64,000 nt of DNA from Verrucomicrobiota bacterium (GTDB taxonomy: Bacteria > Verrucomicrobiota > Verrucomicrobiia > Limisphaerales > UBA9464): assembly GCA_947454705.1 (NCBI GenBank), contig CANGKZ010000014.1, forward strand, positions 52,542-116,541, read 5' to 3'. Below the pieces are notes generated by a model, which was given only the letters and a program-made list of their open reading frames with translations, ran no database searches and had not been told where the DNA came from. A program made the position numbers and the translations under genes. Below, in pieces: positions 1-11,518 of the stretch. Positions within the stretch are counted from its first letter, which is position 1, and each line of letters starts with the position of its first letter.

Positions 1-1077
1 CGCCTGCACCACCCAATCGGGAGCATTCCATCCAATGGTTTTCAGAAACCGATACTGAGCCCCCCAGGTGACTCCCATCACCACTGGATGCAGCAGGTAA
101 ACGCTGTAGCTCACAACGCCGATTCGGGATACGAGCCGGTTCACCAAAAGCGGGGCTGGTTTGAGGGCCAATCCCAGACTCAACCCGAACCAACCCACAG
201 CTGCGATGTAGGTTTGAATCGGAACGTTCACCGGCAGCCACGCAGTGCTCAGCGCAATTGCAAGCGATCCCCAGGGAAGCCAGGTGATTAGCCAGGAAGG
301 TACCCTCCAACTGGAATTCCGGAGCGATTCCAACACCCAGTACAGCAGCAGGCCGATCAAGAAAGTCGGAAGCTGGGTGGGAAGGGAAAAGAAGACGAAA
401 TATCCCCAGAGCGTCTTATCTGAAATCATCGGACGGCCGAGCAGAAACGAGTACTGCAAGGGGCAAAGAATGAGGGCCACCACCACCGCGAGGAGTGCAT
501 GCTTCCAGCTCCGGATGAACTTCCAAAGCAGCGGCATCAAGGTGTAGAACATGAACTCCACCGCTACCGACCACCCCCCCATCACCACGCTGTTGATCCA
601 GTACGGGTAGAATCCGTGGAGAAGGAATGCTGTTCCGAGAATGTGCGACCAACCGATGGACGGATGATCCCCAAGCATGGCGCGCGACCCAACGCCGTAG
701 ACCCAAAGGTGGAGAGGAATCGCGACCCAGAACAACGGCAGGATGCGGAACAATCGGCGCACAAAAAACGCCGCTACCGGTCGGCGCTCCACCGCATACC
801 GGGTGGCCATCGAGCGGGCCAACATGTAAGCGCTCAACACGTAGAACAGCTGAACACCACGAGCCCCACCGAACGTGAAGGTCGCCCACTTCGGATGCAG
901 CTCCACCACGCGGGCCGATGAATGGTGCAATACCACCAGGATCACCGCCCATCCCCGCAATGCATCACCAAACTCCAGACGCTTCGCCCCTTTTGTGGCC
1001 GCATGGATGCGATCCGATTCCGCCAGGGAACCTCCGGAGGCGGATGTCGCAATCTGAGTCACTGGCGTGGAATCCAT
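1..1077 (-). CDS. Acyltransferase 3 family membrane protein (3' end outside window)
   Basis: Integral-membrane acyltransferase of the OafA/YrhL (acyltransferase 3) type, which usually O-acetylates surface sugars or lipids. From the ATG at 1077 the frame stays open to the window edge, giving 359 codons without a stop, so the C-terminus is missing. After a polar stretch of about 37 residues comes the family hallmark L-E-F-G-D-A-L-R-G-W-A-V, a hydrophobic helix with the V-L-H-H motif, then V-Q-L-F-Y-V-L-S-A-Y and F-V-R-R-L-F-R-I-L-P. These are the conserved R-G, His and R-R-x-x-R-I-x-P signatures of the family. Several further hydrophobic helices follow. The substrate cannot be told. It lies 24 bp upstream of nadE on the same strand's far side and may be transcribed separately. 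Confidence 0.85.
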   Translation of the reverse strand, partial: MDSTPVTQIATSASGGSLAESDRIHAATKGAKRLEFGDALRGWAVILVVLHHSSARVVELHPKWATFTFGGARGVQLFYVLSAYMLARSMATRYAVERRPVAAFFVRRLFRILPLFWVAIPLHLWVYGVGSRAMLGDHPSIGWSHILGTAFLLHGFYPYWINSVVMGGWSVAVEFMFYTLMPLLWKFIRSWKHALLAVVVALILCPLQYSFLLGRPMISDKTLWGYFVFFSLPTQLPTFLIGLLLYWVLESLRNSSWRVPSWLITWLPWGSLAIALSTAWLPVNVPIQTYIAAVGWFGLSLGLALKPAPLLVNRLVSRIGVVSYSVYLLHPVVMGVTWGAQYRFLKTIGWNAPDWVVQA

Positions 1078-1101
1078 GATTGAAAATGCGCAGATTGATG
1101 C

Positions 1102-2739
1102 CTAGAGCTCGCGCCACCGGTGGGCGATCGGAATCCGTCGCCCCATTCCGAACGCCTTGGTGGTGACCTTCAGTCCCGGCGCGGCCTGTCGGCGCTTGTA
1201 CTCCGCACCGTCGATCAATCGCACCACACGCTTCACCGCCGCTTCCGGAAGCCCCTGCGCCATCAACTCCGTCGGACTGCGCCCCTGCACCACGTAGCCG
1301 TCGAGAATCGCATCCAGCGTGTCGTACGGAGGCAGACTGTCCTGATCGGTCTGATTCGGCCGCAGCTCGGCACTGGGCGGCTTGGTGATCGAGGCATCCG
1401 GAATGATTTCCCGCTCCCGGTTGATCCAGCGGGCCAGCCGGTACACCAGCGTCTTGGGCACGTCGGCAATCACCGCCAGCCCGCCGCACATGTCGCCGTA
1501 CAGTGTGCAATAGCCCACTGCGATCTCGCTCTTGTTGCCCGTGGTCAACAGCAGCGAACCAAACTTGTTCGACATCGCCATGAGGATCACCCCGCGCAGA
1601 CGCGCCTGGATATTCTCCTCGGTGGTGTCCTCCGCGAGCCCGGCAAACAAGGGCGCCACGCCGATCTTCACCGATTCAAACGCGTCCTTGATCGCCACCG
1701 TCTCGTGCCGGATTCCCAGCGCCAGCGCGAGCGATCGCGCATCGTCGAGACTGCCCTGCGAGCTGAACTGCGACGGCAGCGAGAGCCCCATCACATTCTC
1801 CGCCCCGAGCGCCGACACGGCGAGACACGCCACCACCGCGGAATCAATGCCGCCGCTCAATCCCAGCACCGCCTTCTTGAATCCGCACTTGGACAAGTAA
1901 TCGCGCGTGCCCAAAACCAGGGCGTCGTGAACCAACTGTTCCTCGGCGTACACGCGTTCCGAATGGCCGCCGGCCATGTCGGTCTCGATCACGCGGAAAT
2001 CCTCGCGGAAGGCATCGGCCTGCGCGAGCAACGCGCCCTCGGAATCGAGCACGAGGCTTTGGCCATCGAAGACCAGCTCATCGTTCCCGCCCACCAGATT
2101 GCAGTACACCACCGGAACCCCGTGCTTCGACGCCAGGCTTCGAAGCATGGCCAGACGCGTCCGGTCCTTGCCCAAATGCCACGGCGAAGCCGACAGATTC
2201 AAAATCATCCGCGCACCTGCCGCGACCAGCGATGCCGCGGGATTCGGGCGGTAGCGGCGCTCCGACCAAAAGTCCTCATCGTTCCACAGGTCTTCACAAA
2301 TGGTGATGCCCACCTTCACCCCGCGAAACTCCACCGGCGTGTTTTCCACCGCGGGCTCGAACCAGCGGTCTTCGTCAAATACGTCGTAGGTCGGCAACAG
2401 CGTCTTGGTGCGCGTCGCCACGATGGCCCCATCGGCGAGCAGCGAGGCGGCATTGGTCCACTCGCGTCCAGGCCGGGCCGCATTCACTCCCACGTGCCCC
2501 ACGAGCAGACCGGTGCGACCGGTTTGCGCGGCAAGGCGGTGCAATGCCGCGTCACCCGCGGCGGCGAGGCCGGGGCGCAGAAGCAGGTCGCGCGGCGGAT
2601 AACCGATCAGCGACAACTCGGGGAGAATCACCAGATCCGCCCCCGCCGCAACGCCGCGACGATAGGCTTCCAGGATTCGCGCCTCATTGGCCGCGACATC
2701 TCCGACCGTGGTGTTGATCTGCGCTAGGGCAATCCGCAT
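1102..2739 (-). CDS. nadE: Glutamine-dependent NAD+ synthetase
   Basis: Cytosolic enzyme that amidates nicotinic acid adenine dinucleotide to NAD+, with ammonia drawn from glutamine. It has 545 residues, the normal two-domain size. Residues 1-270 are a nitrilase-type glutaminase with the catalytic triad Glu41 (in L-P-E-L-S), Lys112 (R-T-K-T-L-L-P) and Cys148 (I-T-I-C-E-D-L-W). Residues 275-545 are the synthetase with the PP-loop S-G-G-I-D-S at 295-300. A longer frame begins with TTG at 2748; the ATG at 2739 is preferred because it starts the conserved first strand M-R-I-A-L-A-Q. It belongs functionally with nadC, 2.7 kb upstream, but a 240-bp repeat-bearing gap separates it from the DUF192 gene. 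Confidence 0.96.
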   Translation of the reverse strand: MRIALAQINTTVGDVAANEARILEAYRRGVAAGADLVILPELSLIGYPPRDLLLRPGLAAAGDAALHRLAAQTGRTGLLVGHVGVNAARPGREWTNAASLLADGAIVATRTKTLLPTYDVFDEDRWFEPAVENTPVEFRGVKVGITICEDLWNDEDFWSERRYRPNPAASLVAAGARMILNLSASPWHLGKDRTRLAMLRSLASKHGVPVVYCNLVGGNDELVFDGQSLVLDSEGALLAQADAFREDFRVIETDMAGGHSERVYAEEQLVHDALVLGTRDYLSKCGFKKAVLGLSGGIDSAVVACLAVSALGAENVMGLSLPSQFSSQGSLDDARSLALALGIRHETVAIKDAFESVKIGVAPLFAGLAEDTTEENIQARLRGVILMAMSNKFGSLLLTTGNKSEIAVGYCTLYGDMCGGLAVIADVPKTLVYRLARWINREREIIPDASITKPPSAELRPNQTDQDSLPPYDTLDAILDGYVVQGRSPTELMAQGLPEAAVKRVVRLIDGAEYKRRQAAPGLKVTTKAFGMGRRIPIAHRWREL

Positions 2740-2793
2740 GGGTGTCAAAAGCTTCGAATCCTCGAATCAAAAACAGAATGGCTAAACCTAAAA

Positions 2794-2956
2794 GCGGCAG
2801 TTCAAACCGCAGATGGACGCAGATAAACGCTGATGAAGCGGAAGATGAATCCCTTGCTGCGCTTCGAATTCATTCGCTTGCCGGGGGAATCTCAATGGCC
2901 TCCGTTCCGCGCATTTGAATCTGCGTCCATCTGCGTTCATCTGCGGTTGATTTCTT
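2794..2956. repeat. Dispersed ~160-bp intergenic repeat with terminal inverted repeats (copy 1)
   Basis: The element begins with AACCGCAGATGGACGCAG and ends with the near-complement CTGCGTTCATCTGCGGTT. The internal part contains CATTCGCTTGCCGGGGGA and CCTCCGTTCCGCGC. A second copy with the same flanks and internal blocks lies at 31474-31640, inside the nadE/DUF192 gap and the ECF upstream gap respectively. No open frame of note. It may be a small non-autonomous element or a structured transcript. Confidence 0.75.
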
Positions 2957-2987
2957 CCTCTCTCCGCTTCTTCAAGCCGGCTTGGCC

Positions 2988-3629
2988 TCAGCGGAGGATT
3001 GCCCGGCGGCCCAGCACGTCGCGCAACGAACCGGAATCGGTCCGGATGACTGTACCAGGTTTGATTCCATTGCGTTCAAACCAATCGGGCGCGGTCTCCA
3101 GCACGAACTGGATGTTGGCGGACTTCGAGGGCACGGGATCCACCACCTGCTTCTTGAGCTGAACCACCTCGGTCACCACGCCTTCGGTGTCGATGTACGC
3201 CGCAGCGATGTCGAAGCTGACGTTCTTCATGTAGAACGACCGCTGCTCTCCAGTGCCGAACGCAAAGATCATCGATTCATTCGGACCGATTCCCTTTCGA
3301 TGCATGAGCCCGGTGGCCACCTGGGGCAGCGTGGTGCAGACCTCGGCCTCGAGCTCCGCCGGACCAATCCAGAGGCGCACCCGGGGGAGATCCACCTGCG
3401 CGTGGTCGAGATGGTAGTGCGGCTCCTCCACCGCGGCGCGCACCGCATTCGTCGATGCGACGGAATTCGTCGGCGTCCCTGCAGCCTTGCCCGAATTCGT
3501 CGAAGCAGCCGGAGACGTGGCCGACGCCGGCGCATCGGGTCCGCAGCCGGTCAGCAGGCCGGCGAGCAGCAGGAACGGAACAGTCAGTGCGAGACGCATC
3601 GGGCGAACATGCGGTGACATGGCCCGCAT
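2988..3629 (-). CDS. DUF192 lipoprotein
   Basis: Small envelope protein of the DUF192 family, whose biochemical role is not established. A lipobox L-T-G-C follows a hydrophobic signal, predicting a lipidated protein. The DUF192 core covers roughly the last 125 residues, with the family motifs G-L-M-H-R, S-M-I-F-A-F, S-F-Y-M-K-N-V and F-D-I-A-A-A-Y-I-D. A frame start at 3659 would overlap coaX by 29 bp. The ATG at 3629 is chosen because it lies one base after the coaX stop (TGAAATG), suggesting translational coupling; ATG at 3599, right before the signal peptide, is another possibility. A Ser/Ala/Thr-rich linker follows the lipobox. Confidence 0.85.
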   Translation of the reverse strand: MRAMSPHVRPMRLALTVPFLLLAGLLTGCGPDAPASATSPAASTNSGKAAGTPTNSVASTNAVRAAVEEPHYHLDHAQVDLPRVRLWIGPAELEAEVCTTLPQVATGLMHRKGIGPNESMIFAFGTGEQRSFYMKNVSFDIAAAYIDTEGVVTEVVQLKKQVVDPVPSKSANIQFVLETAPDWFERNGIKPGTVIRTDSGSLRDVLGRRAILR

Positions 3630-3630
3630 T

Positions 3631-4422
3631 TCAACCCCGCTTGGGAACCCGTGAGCCAACCTGGGCCACAGGCTCGTGATGCGATTTCCAGACGTGCAGC
3701 AATCCCTCCAGCGTCAGATTCGCGCGCACCGTATCAATTTCGGGAACCCCGCGGGCAATCAACCCGGCATATCCGCCGGTGGCCACCACCGGGAGCCGCC
3801 TCACTCCGAGGTCGCGCTTGAGTTCGGTGATCAATCCCTTCACCAGTCCGCGATAGCCGTGCACGGCGCCGATGCGCATCGCCTGACGCGTGCTCTTGCC
3901 GACCGCCGCGCGGGTCTCACGAATCCGGATGCGCGGCAGCAGCGCGGTTTTTTCGTGCAGGTAATCGGTCATGCACGCGAGGCCCGGGGCGATGATGCCG
4001 CCGACGTAGTTGCCCGCCGCATCCACGACGTCAAAGGTCACCGCGGTACCAAAATCGACCACCACAGAAGGCGCGCCGAACCGCTGATGCACGGCCACCG
4101 CATTGGCCAGTCGATCCTGCCCGATGGTTTTCGGTTTCGGATAACGAATGCCCACCCCGCGAATGGTCTTCGGCGTGAGCTGGAGCGCTTCGAGCGCGAA
4201 CAGTTCGCGAACGAGTTGAAGCGCCGGTTTCACCGCTGCCGGTACGACGGAGCACAAGCAGGCCCCGCGCAGGGAACGGCGTCCCACAAACTTTCGCAGT
4301 GCGTCGGACGCGGTCCCGGCCAGCAGGTCGGCAGTCTTGAGATTCACCGTGCGCAGAATGGTCCGCGCGCCTCCAAGACCCAGATGCGTGTGGGTGTTGC
4401 CGATGTCGATGAGCAGGATCAT
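3631..4422 (-). CDS. coaX: Type III pantothenate kinase
   Basis: Phosphorylates pantothenate in the first step of coenzyme A synthesis; cytosolic and acetyl-CoA-insensitive in characterised members. The 263-residue length matches the family. The N-terminal phosphate motif is L-I-D-I-G-N-T at residues 4-10, with Asp5 and Asn9. The pantothenate-binding stretch G-Q-D-R-L-A-N is near residue 100, and V-V-V-D-F-G-T-A-V-T-F-D near residues 120-131 carries the catalytic Asp and second phosphate-binding segment. It sits between birA (26 bp upstream) and the DUF192 gene (one-base spacing downstream), the birA-coaX order seen in many genomes. Confidence 0.96.
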   Translation of the reverse strand: MILLIDIGNTHTHLGLGGARTILRTVNLKTADLLAGTASDALRKFVGRRSLRGACLCSVVPAAVKPALQLVRELFALEALQLTPKTIRGVGIRYPKPKTIGQDRLANAVAVHQRFGAPSVVVDFGTAVTFDVVDAAGNYVGGIIAPGLACMTDYLHEKTALLPRIRIRETRAAVGKSTRQAMRIGAVHGYRGLVKGLITELKRDLGVRRLPVVATGGYAGLIARGVPEIDTVRANLTLEGLLHVWKSHHEPVAQVGSRVPKRG

Positions 4423-4447
4423 TTCACGGGCGAACCGCTCGGGCGGT

Positions 4448-5485
4448 TCAGGGTTGAGGCGGCACCTTTTCCAGAGTCACGTCGCCGCCCACGATGCGTT
4501 CGATGCGGCCATGTTCCGAGCGCACCAGCAGCGATCCCTCCTCATCGAGCGCCTCGGCCGTACCCACGATGAGCCGGTCGCCCATCAGGATTCGCACGCG
4601 CTTTCCCAGCGTGGTGCAGCGGCGCATCCATTCATCGCCGATCTCGTGGAAATCCCCCGTGTTCAACCGGTGGTACGCGGCATCGAGTTCCTTGAGCACG
4701 CCGGCAGCGAGTTCTGCGCGATCAATTCGATGACCCGCCTCGGCCTGAAGCGAGGTCGCGATGGGACGCACTTCTTCGGGAAAACACTCCACCGGCACAT
4801 TCACATCGATGCCGATGCCCAGCACCACGTGTCGGATGTGATCCAGCTCCGCACCGAGTTCGATGAGAATCCCCGCGCATTTGCGGGTGCCGAACACGAT
4901 GTCGTTGGGCCATTTGATTTCCGGGCTCAGACCGGTCTGACGTTCGATCGCGCGCGCGACCGCCACGGCGGAAATCACCGTGAGCTGCGTGGCCGCCTGC
5001 GGACGCAGGTTCGGCCGCAGCAACACCGAGAACCAGAGCCCGCAGCCATCGGGAGAAACCCAACGGCGTCCGAGGCGTCCCCTGCCCTTGGTCTGCGATT
5101 CCGCAAACACGGCGATGCCCTCCGACACGCCGTCGCGCGCGAGTTTTTCCACGATGTCGTTGGTGGAATTGGTTTCACCAAACACGCGAATGTCGCGGCC
5201 GATCACGCGCACGCGCCCCATGCGCGACAGCAAATCATCCGCGTGCAGCAGATCCGGCGTGGCCTTGAGCACGTAGCCCTGATGCGGACTCGCGCCGATT
5301 TCGTAGCCGTGTTTGCGCAGTTCCTCGATGCGCGCCCACACCGCCGCGCGGCTAACACCGAGCTGACGCGCCAGCTCCGCGCCGGACACGCCCACTTCGC
5401 CGGCCTGGCGCATCGCTGCAAGGATCCGTCCATCGGCACCCATCTTCGCCGCGGGATCCAGCAGGGGTTTCGGGGCAAAGTTCAT
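4448..5485 (-). CDS. birA: Biotin-[acetyl-CoA-carboxylase] ligase with N-terminal HTH (BirA)
   Basis: Activates biotin to biotinyl-AMP and transfers it to the carrier protein of acetyl-CoA carboxylase. With its DNA-binding domain it can also repress biotin genes. Residues about 15-70 form a winged helix-turn-helix (A-E-L-A-R-Q-L-G-V-S-R-A-A-V-W). The ligase domain carries G-R-G-R-L-G-R-R-W near residue 130, the biotin/ATP loop, and K-W-P-N-D-I-V near 190. The C-terminal SH3-like domain is present; total 345 residues. The frame can be extended to 5509, overlapping nadC, but the ATG at 5485 lies 4 bases past the nadC stop and is preferred. No biotin synthesis gene is in the window, so its regulatory target is unseen. 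Confidence 0.94.
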   Translation of the reverse strand: MNFAPKPLLDPAAKMGADGRILAAMRQAGEVGVSGAELARQLGVSRAAVWARIEELRKHGYEIGASPHQGYVLKATPDLLHADDLLSRMGRVRVIGRDIRVFGETNSTNDIVEKLARDGVSEGIAVFAESQTKGRGRLGRRWVSPDGCGLWFSVLLRPNLRPQAATQLTVISAVAVARAIERQTGLSPEIKWPNDIVFGTRKCAGILIELGAELDHIRHVVLGIGIDVNVPVECFPEEVRPIATSLQAEAGHRIDRAELAAGVLKELDAAYHRLNTGDFHEIGDEWMRRCTTLGKRVRILMGDRLIVGTAEALDEEGSLLVRSEHGRIERIVGGDVTLEKVPPQP

Positions 5486-5489
5486 GCGA

Positions 5490-6341
5490 TCATTCAAAGT
5501 CCAATCCAATGTCCACCGCCGGGGCCGAATGGGTCAACGCGCCCACGGAAATAAAATCGACGCCCGACTCGGCAATCGCGCGGATGGTGTCCAGGCGCAC
5601 GCCGCCACTCGCCTCAGTTTTGGAACGTCCGCCAATCTTCGTCACCGCCTCGCGCAATTGGGCGGGGCTCATGTTGTCGAGCAGGATGATGTCCGCCCCC
5701 GCATCCGCAGCCTGAGCGGCTTGTTCAAGGGTGTCGGCCTCCACCTCCACGCGCAGTTTCGGAAAGGCCGCGCGGGCCCGCGCCACGGCGGCGGCAATGG
5801 CGTTGGGCTTCGCATCGACGAGCGCGGCGAGGTGGTTGTCCTTGATGAGAATCAGGTCATACAATCCCACGCGGTGATTCGTACCGCCGCCGCAGGTCAC
5901 GGCGTATTTTTCAAAACGCCGCCAGCCCGGAGTGGTCTTGCGCGTGTCGAGCAACCGCACGCCGGTCCCCTCGATCCGACTCATGAACCGATGCGTGATC
6001 GAGGCCACGCCGGAGAGCCGCTGGACGTAATTCAGCGCCACTCGCTCCGCGGAAAGCAGCGCGCGGGTGGATCCTTCGACCGAAAGCAGACAGGTGCCCT
6101 TTGGTGCCCGATGCCCGTCCGTGGTGACCCGCGTGACGACCGCATTGGGGTCGAGTTCGCGAAAGGCGATCTCGGCGAATTGCGATCCGGCGACGGTCAG
6201 ATCCTCCCGTGCCATCATGCGGGCCAACGATCTCGATTCCAACGGGATGCACGCCAGCGTCGTGGCATCGCCTGGGCCCAGATCCTCCGCGAGCGCGGTG
6301 CGGACGGCCGATCGAATTTCCTGGGGAGTCAACGAACTCAC
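5490..6341 (-). CDS. nadC: Nicotinate-nucleotide pyrophosphorylase (quinolinate phosphoribosyltransferase)
   Basis: Converts quinolinate and PRPP to nicotinate mononucleotide in de novo NAD synthesis; cytosolic. The 283 residues span the whole family length. Visible motifs include [12 protein letters not shown], the [10 protein letters not shown] substrate-binding loop, [19 protein letters not shown] and I-L-L-D-N-M. It begins with GTG at 6341; no convincing alternative ATG exists upstream. It is the first gene of the cluster nadC-birA-coaX-DUF192, with 4 to 26 bp spacings, and is divergent from ppdK across 163 bp. Confidence 0.95.
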   Translation of the reverse strand: MSSLTPQEIRSAVRTALAEDLGPGDATTLACIPLESRSLARMMAREDLTVAGSQFAEIAFRELDPNAVVTRVTTDGHRAPKGTCLLSVEGSTRALLSAERVALNYVQRLSGVASITHRFMSRIEGTGVRLLDTRKTTPGWRRFEKYAVTCGGGTNHRVGLYDLILIKDNHLAALVDAKPNAIAAAVARARAAFPKLRVEVEADTLEQAAQAADAGADIILLDNMSPAQLREAVTKIGGRSKTEASGGVRLDTIRAIAESGVDFISVGALTHSAPAVDIGLDFE

Positions 6342-6421
6342 GGGGCGAGGCTGTCGAAAAGCCGCCCCCGGGAGAACCGCAAACTTCCGGCCAAACCCTC
6401 AAATTGCAGGATTTCTCGCCG

Positions 6422-6449
6422 TTGACGGTTTCCGGGCAATTGATAGGTT
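6422..6449 (+). promoter_or_regulatory. Possible sigma-70-like promoter upstream of ppdK
   Basis: TTGACG at 6422-6427 and TAGGTT at 6444-6449 are 16 bp apart, about 55 bp before the ppdK start. The -10 match is weak and promoter rules in this phylum are poorly known, so this is only a candidate. Confidence 0.25.
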
Positions 6450-6504
6450 CGCGGCTCAATTTTCCGGCTTACCGCCAGAACCACGCACTGATCACGTCAC
6501 AGTT

Positions 6505-9261
<2,757 letters not shown>

Positions 9262-9296
9262 GGAAAGTGATCCGCAAGGATCCCTGCCCCTTTCAC

Positions 9297-9329
9297 AAGG
9301 CCGTCCCGAAAACCGGGACGGCCTTTTTT
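9297..9329 (+). terminator. Rho-independent terminator of ppdK
   Basis: Perfect 10-bp stem GGCCGTCCCG / CGGGACGGCC with a five-base A-rich loop, followed by six T, starting 36 bp after the ppdK stop. Confidence 0.95.
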
Positions 9330-9375
9330 CTTACCGCAATCGATCCCAAGAGAAGTCCCGAAAAACGCCCCATTT

Positions 9376-9526
9376 GAAAATAGCCCAGGCCTTCAGGCCT
9401 GGGATTTGATGCACCAACGCCCCGAGTCCCGGAGGGACGACAGAACCCCACATCTGCCGTCCCTCCAGGACTCCCAGAAACCCGACACCCGGAGACCCAG
9501 GCCTGAAGGCCATGGGCTATTTTCAC
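9376..9526. repeat. REP-like nested palindrome
   Basis: Long-range inverted repeat. The left arm GAAAATAGCCCAGGCC plus TTCAGGCCTGGG is mirrored by CCCAGGCCTGAAGGCC plus ATGGGCTATTTTC. A second inner pair, TCCCGGAGGGACGACAG and CTGCCGTCCCTCCAGGA, is nested inside, so the transcript could form a branched hairpin. The layout resembles REP/BIME units mobilised by RAYT transposases. Related but divergent blocks occur at 47666, 52242 and 54035. The rest of the 9330-9729 gap holds a short block at 9590-9638 with two inverted copies of AATCCGTGTCTC-type sequence and no gene. Confidence 0.75.
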
Positions 9527-9729
9527 CCATCGCACGTTCGTTGCGCACCGGCGCGCAAACGCGTGCGCGGTCACAACCCACCCAATCAGTTCTCCTCAGA
9601 ATCCGTGTCTCTCCGTGAAATCCGTGTCTCGCTCTCACAGCCCCCATTCTTGGGCGCGTGGATGAAGCCCACCCCAAGGTCCCTGCTGACAGCCGCAACG
9701 ATTCTCCTCCACTGTTCCCACCACTCCGC

Positions 9730-10617
9730 ATGAAACGCGTTCACGCCCTCGGCCTCCGCCTTCTCCTCGGTGTCTTCTGCGCAGCGGCGGCGCTCGGCGC
9801 GGAGCCTTCCCCCACTCGCATCGATCGCGACATCGAGTACGCACGCGTCGGCGAGCTGACGCTGAAGTTGGATCTGCACCGCCCGTCGAAGGATTCCCAG
9901 CTTCCCCTCATCGTGTGGGTCCACGGCGGCGCGTGGCGCTCGGGATCGAAGGAATCGATGCCCCTCGGCCCGCTGGTCGAAGCCGGATATCCCGTGGCCA
10001 GCGTGGACTATCGACTCTCCACGCAGGCGCGGTTCCCGGCCCAGATTCACGATCTCAAGGCGGCCATTCGATTCCTCCGCGCCACCGGATCCCGATGGAA
10101 CCTCGCCACGAAAACCATCGTCATCGCCGGAGATTCCGCCGGAGGACACCTCGCCGCGCTGGTCGGCGTGTCCAACCATCACGCAGAACTCGAAGGCACC
10201 GTCGGAACGCAGCTCAACCAAAGCTCCGACATTCAAGCCATCGTGAGTTTTTACGGCGGATCCGATCTCACCACGATCCTCCAACAATCCACACCCAAGG
10301 GACTCTCCGTGCGCGTGCCGGCGCTCGATCTCCTGCTCGGCGCGCAGCCCGATGCCGTCCCCGACCTCGCCCGGCTCGCCAGCCCGGTCTTCCATGTCGA
10401 TCCCACCGATCCGCCCCTGCTGCTCCTGCACGGCGACCAGGACCCGCAGATGCCCATCAACCAGGCGCACGAACTCATGGGCGCCTACCGCAAGGCCAAC
10501 CGCCCCGTGCAGTTCGAGGTGGTGTACGGAGCCGCCCACGGGGGCGCGCAGTTCTACGACTCCGAACGCCTCGCCGCGGTGAAATCATTCCTCGCCCGAC
10601 ACCTGCCTCAACATTGA
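9730..10617 (+). CDS. Secreted alpha/beta hydrolase (esterase/lipase, BD-FAE-like)
   Basis: Probable exported carboxylesterase acting on a small ester or an acetylated or feruloylated sugar; the substrate is not known. The start at ATG 9730 gives a clean signal peptide (M-K-R-V-H-A-L-G-L then a hydrophobic core ending A-L-G-A); the open frame upstream to 9658 is not signal-like. The mature 270 residues show the oxyanion motif V-H-G-G-A-W, the nucleophile elbow G-D-S-A-G-G near residues 134-139, a late Asp in H-G-D-Q-D-P, and a His in A-A-H-G-G. Length 295 residues. It stands alone between the repeat element and the SDR gene, 79 bp upstream of the latter. Confidence 0.87.
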   Translation: MKRVHALGLRLLLGVFCAAAALGAEPSPTRIDRDIEYARVGELTLKLDLHRPSKDSQLPLIVWVHGGAWRSGSKESMPLGPLVEAGYPVASVDYRLSTQARFPAQIHDLKAAIRFLRATGSRWNLATKTIVIAGDSAGGHLAALVGVSNHHAELEGTVGTQLNQSSDIQAIVSFYGGSDLTTILQQSTPKGLSVRVPALDLLLGAQPDAVPDLARLASPVFHVDPTDPPLLLLHGDQDPQMPINQAHELMGAYRKANRPVQFEVVYGAAHGGAQFYDSERLAAVKSFLARHLPQH

Positions 10618-10696
10618 TGCGAGCGATGCGGAATCACGGAGCTCCGGAATCTGCCTTCTTCTCCTGCGTTCTGCCGCTAGCCTTCAGTCCCGGAAC

Positions 10697-11452
10697 ATGA
10701 ACACGCCCTCCAGCCCAGACTCTCCGCTGAAGATTGCCCTCGTCACCGGTGCGTCCCGGGAGACCGGGCTCGGACGCGAGATCGCGCGTCAGCTCGCGCA
10801 GGCCGGATTCCGGGTTCTGCTCACCGCCCGGCAGATCGCCGCCGCGGAAGGCCACGCCGCCGCGCTGCGCGCCGAGGGACTCGATGTCGTGGCCCATGCC
10901 CTCGACGTCACCCAGGACTCCAGCATCACCGCCCTGCGCGCGCACGTGGAGACCACCTACGGACACCTCGATGTCCTGATCAACAACGCCGGCAGCTACT
11001 ACGACGCCGGCGCGACGGCCCTCACCACAGACCTCGCCTACGCGCACGAGGCTCTCGAGTTGAACCTCTTTGGCGCGTGGCGCATGACCCAGGCCTTTGT
11101 ACCGCTTTTGGAACGCAGTGCGCATCCCCGCATTGTGAACGTGGGCAGTGTCGCCGGCAGCTTTGAGGATCCCACGCTGGGGCTTGCCGCGCATCCGCAG
11201 GGAGTGCCGAGCTACGGCATTTCCAAGACCGCGCTGCATGCGTTGACCGTGAAGCTCGCGCTGGAACTCAAGCCTCGGAGAATTCTCGTAAACGTCATCT
11301 GTCCCGGATTCGTCGCCTCGCATCCGGGCCTGGAAAAATTCGGAGCGCGCCCCGTTCCCGACGGTGCCCGCTGCATCGTGTGGGGAGCATTGATTCCCGA
11401 CGACGGCCCCTCCGGCGGCTTCCACCGCGACGGAAACCCCCTCCCCTGGTAA
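10697..11452 (+). CDS. SDR family NAD(P)-dependent oxidoreductase
   Basis: Classical short-chain dehydrogenase/reductase of 251 residues, cytosolic. The Rossmann nucleotide-binding motif is T-G-A-S-R-E-T-G-L-G at residues 15-24. N-N-A-G is near 95 and the catalytic S-x(n)-Y-G-I-S-K has Tyr and Lys near 174-178. The structural motif V-I-C-P-G-F follows. The A-R-Q after the second strand suggests NADPH preference, but this is inference. Its spacing to rlmN is short and filled by a GGACTT-type tandem repeat. Substrate not identifiable. Confidence 0.9.
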   Translation: MNTPSSPDSPLKIALVTGASRETGLGREIARQLAQAGFRVLLTARQIAAAEGHAAALRAEGLDVVAHALDVTQDSSITALRAHVETTYGHLDVLINNAGSYYDAGATALTTDLAYAHEALELNLFGAWRMTQAFVPLLERSAHPRIVNVGSVAGSFEDPTLGLAAHPQGVPSYGISKTALHALTVKLALELKPRRILVNVICPGFVASHPGLEKFGARPVPDGARCIVWGALIPDDGPSGGFHRDGNPLPW

Positions 11453-11478
11453 TTGGACATTCCACGACTTCAAATCTC

Positions 11479-11512
11479 GGACTTTGGACTTCGGACTTGG
11501 GACTTTGGACTC
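11479..11512. repeat. GGACTTT/GGACTTG tandem heptamer repeat
   Basis: Five head-to-tail units of GGACTTN with small variations, between the SDR stop and the rlmN start. Decayed versions of the same array recur at 47822-47848, 51940-51970, 52396-52430 and 54189-54217, always intergenic. Confidence 0.8.
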
Positions 11513-11518
11513 TTAGAA

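Noticed and set aside
1120..2727. 535-aa open frame antisense to nadE
   Set aside because: Shadow of nadE, with His/Arg-rich composition.
6067..6504. N-terminal extension of ppdK
   Set aside because: Overlaps nadC on the other strand and is not family-like.
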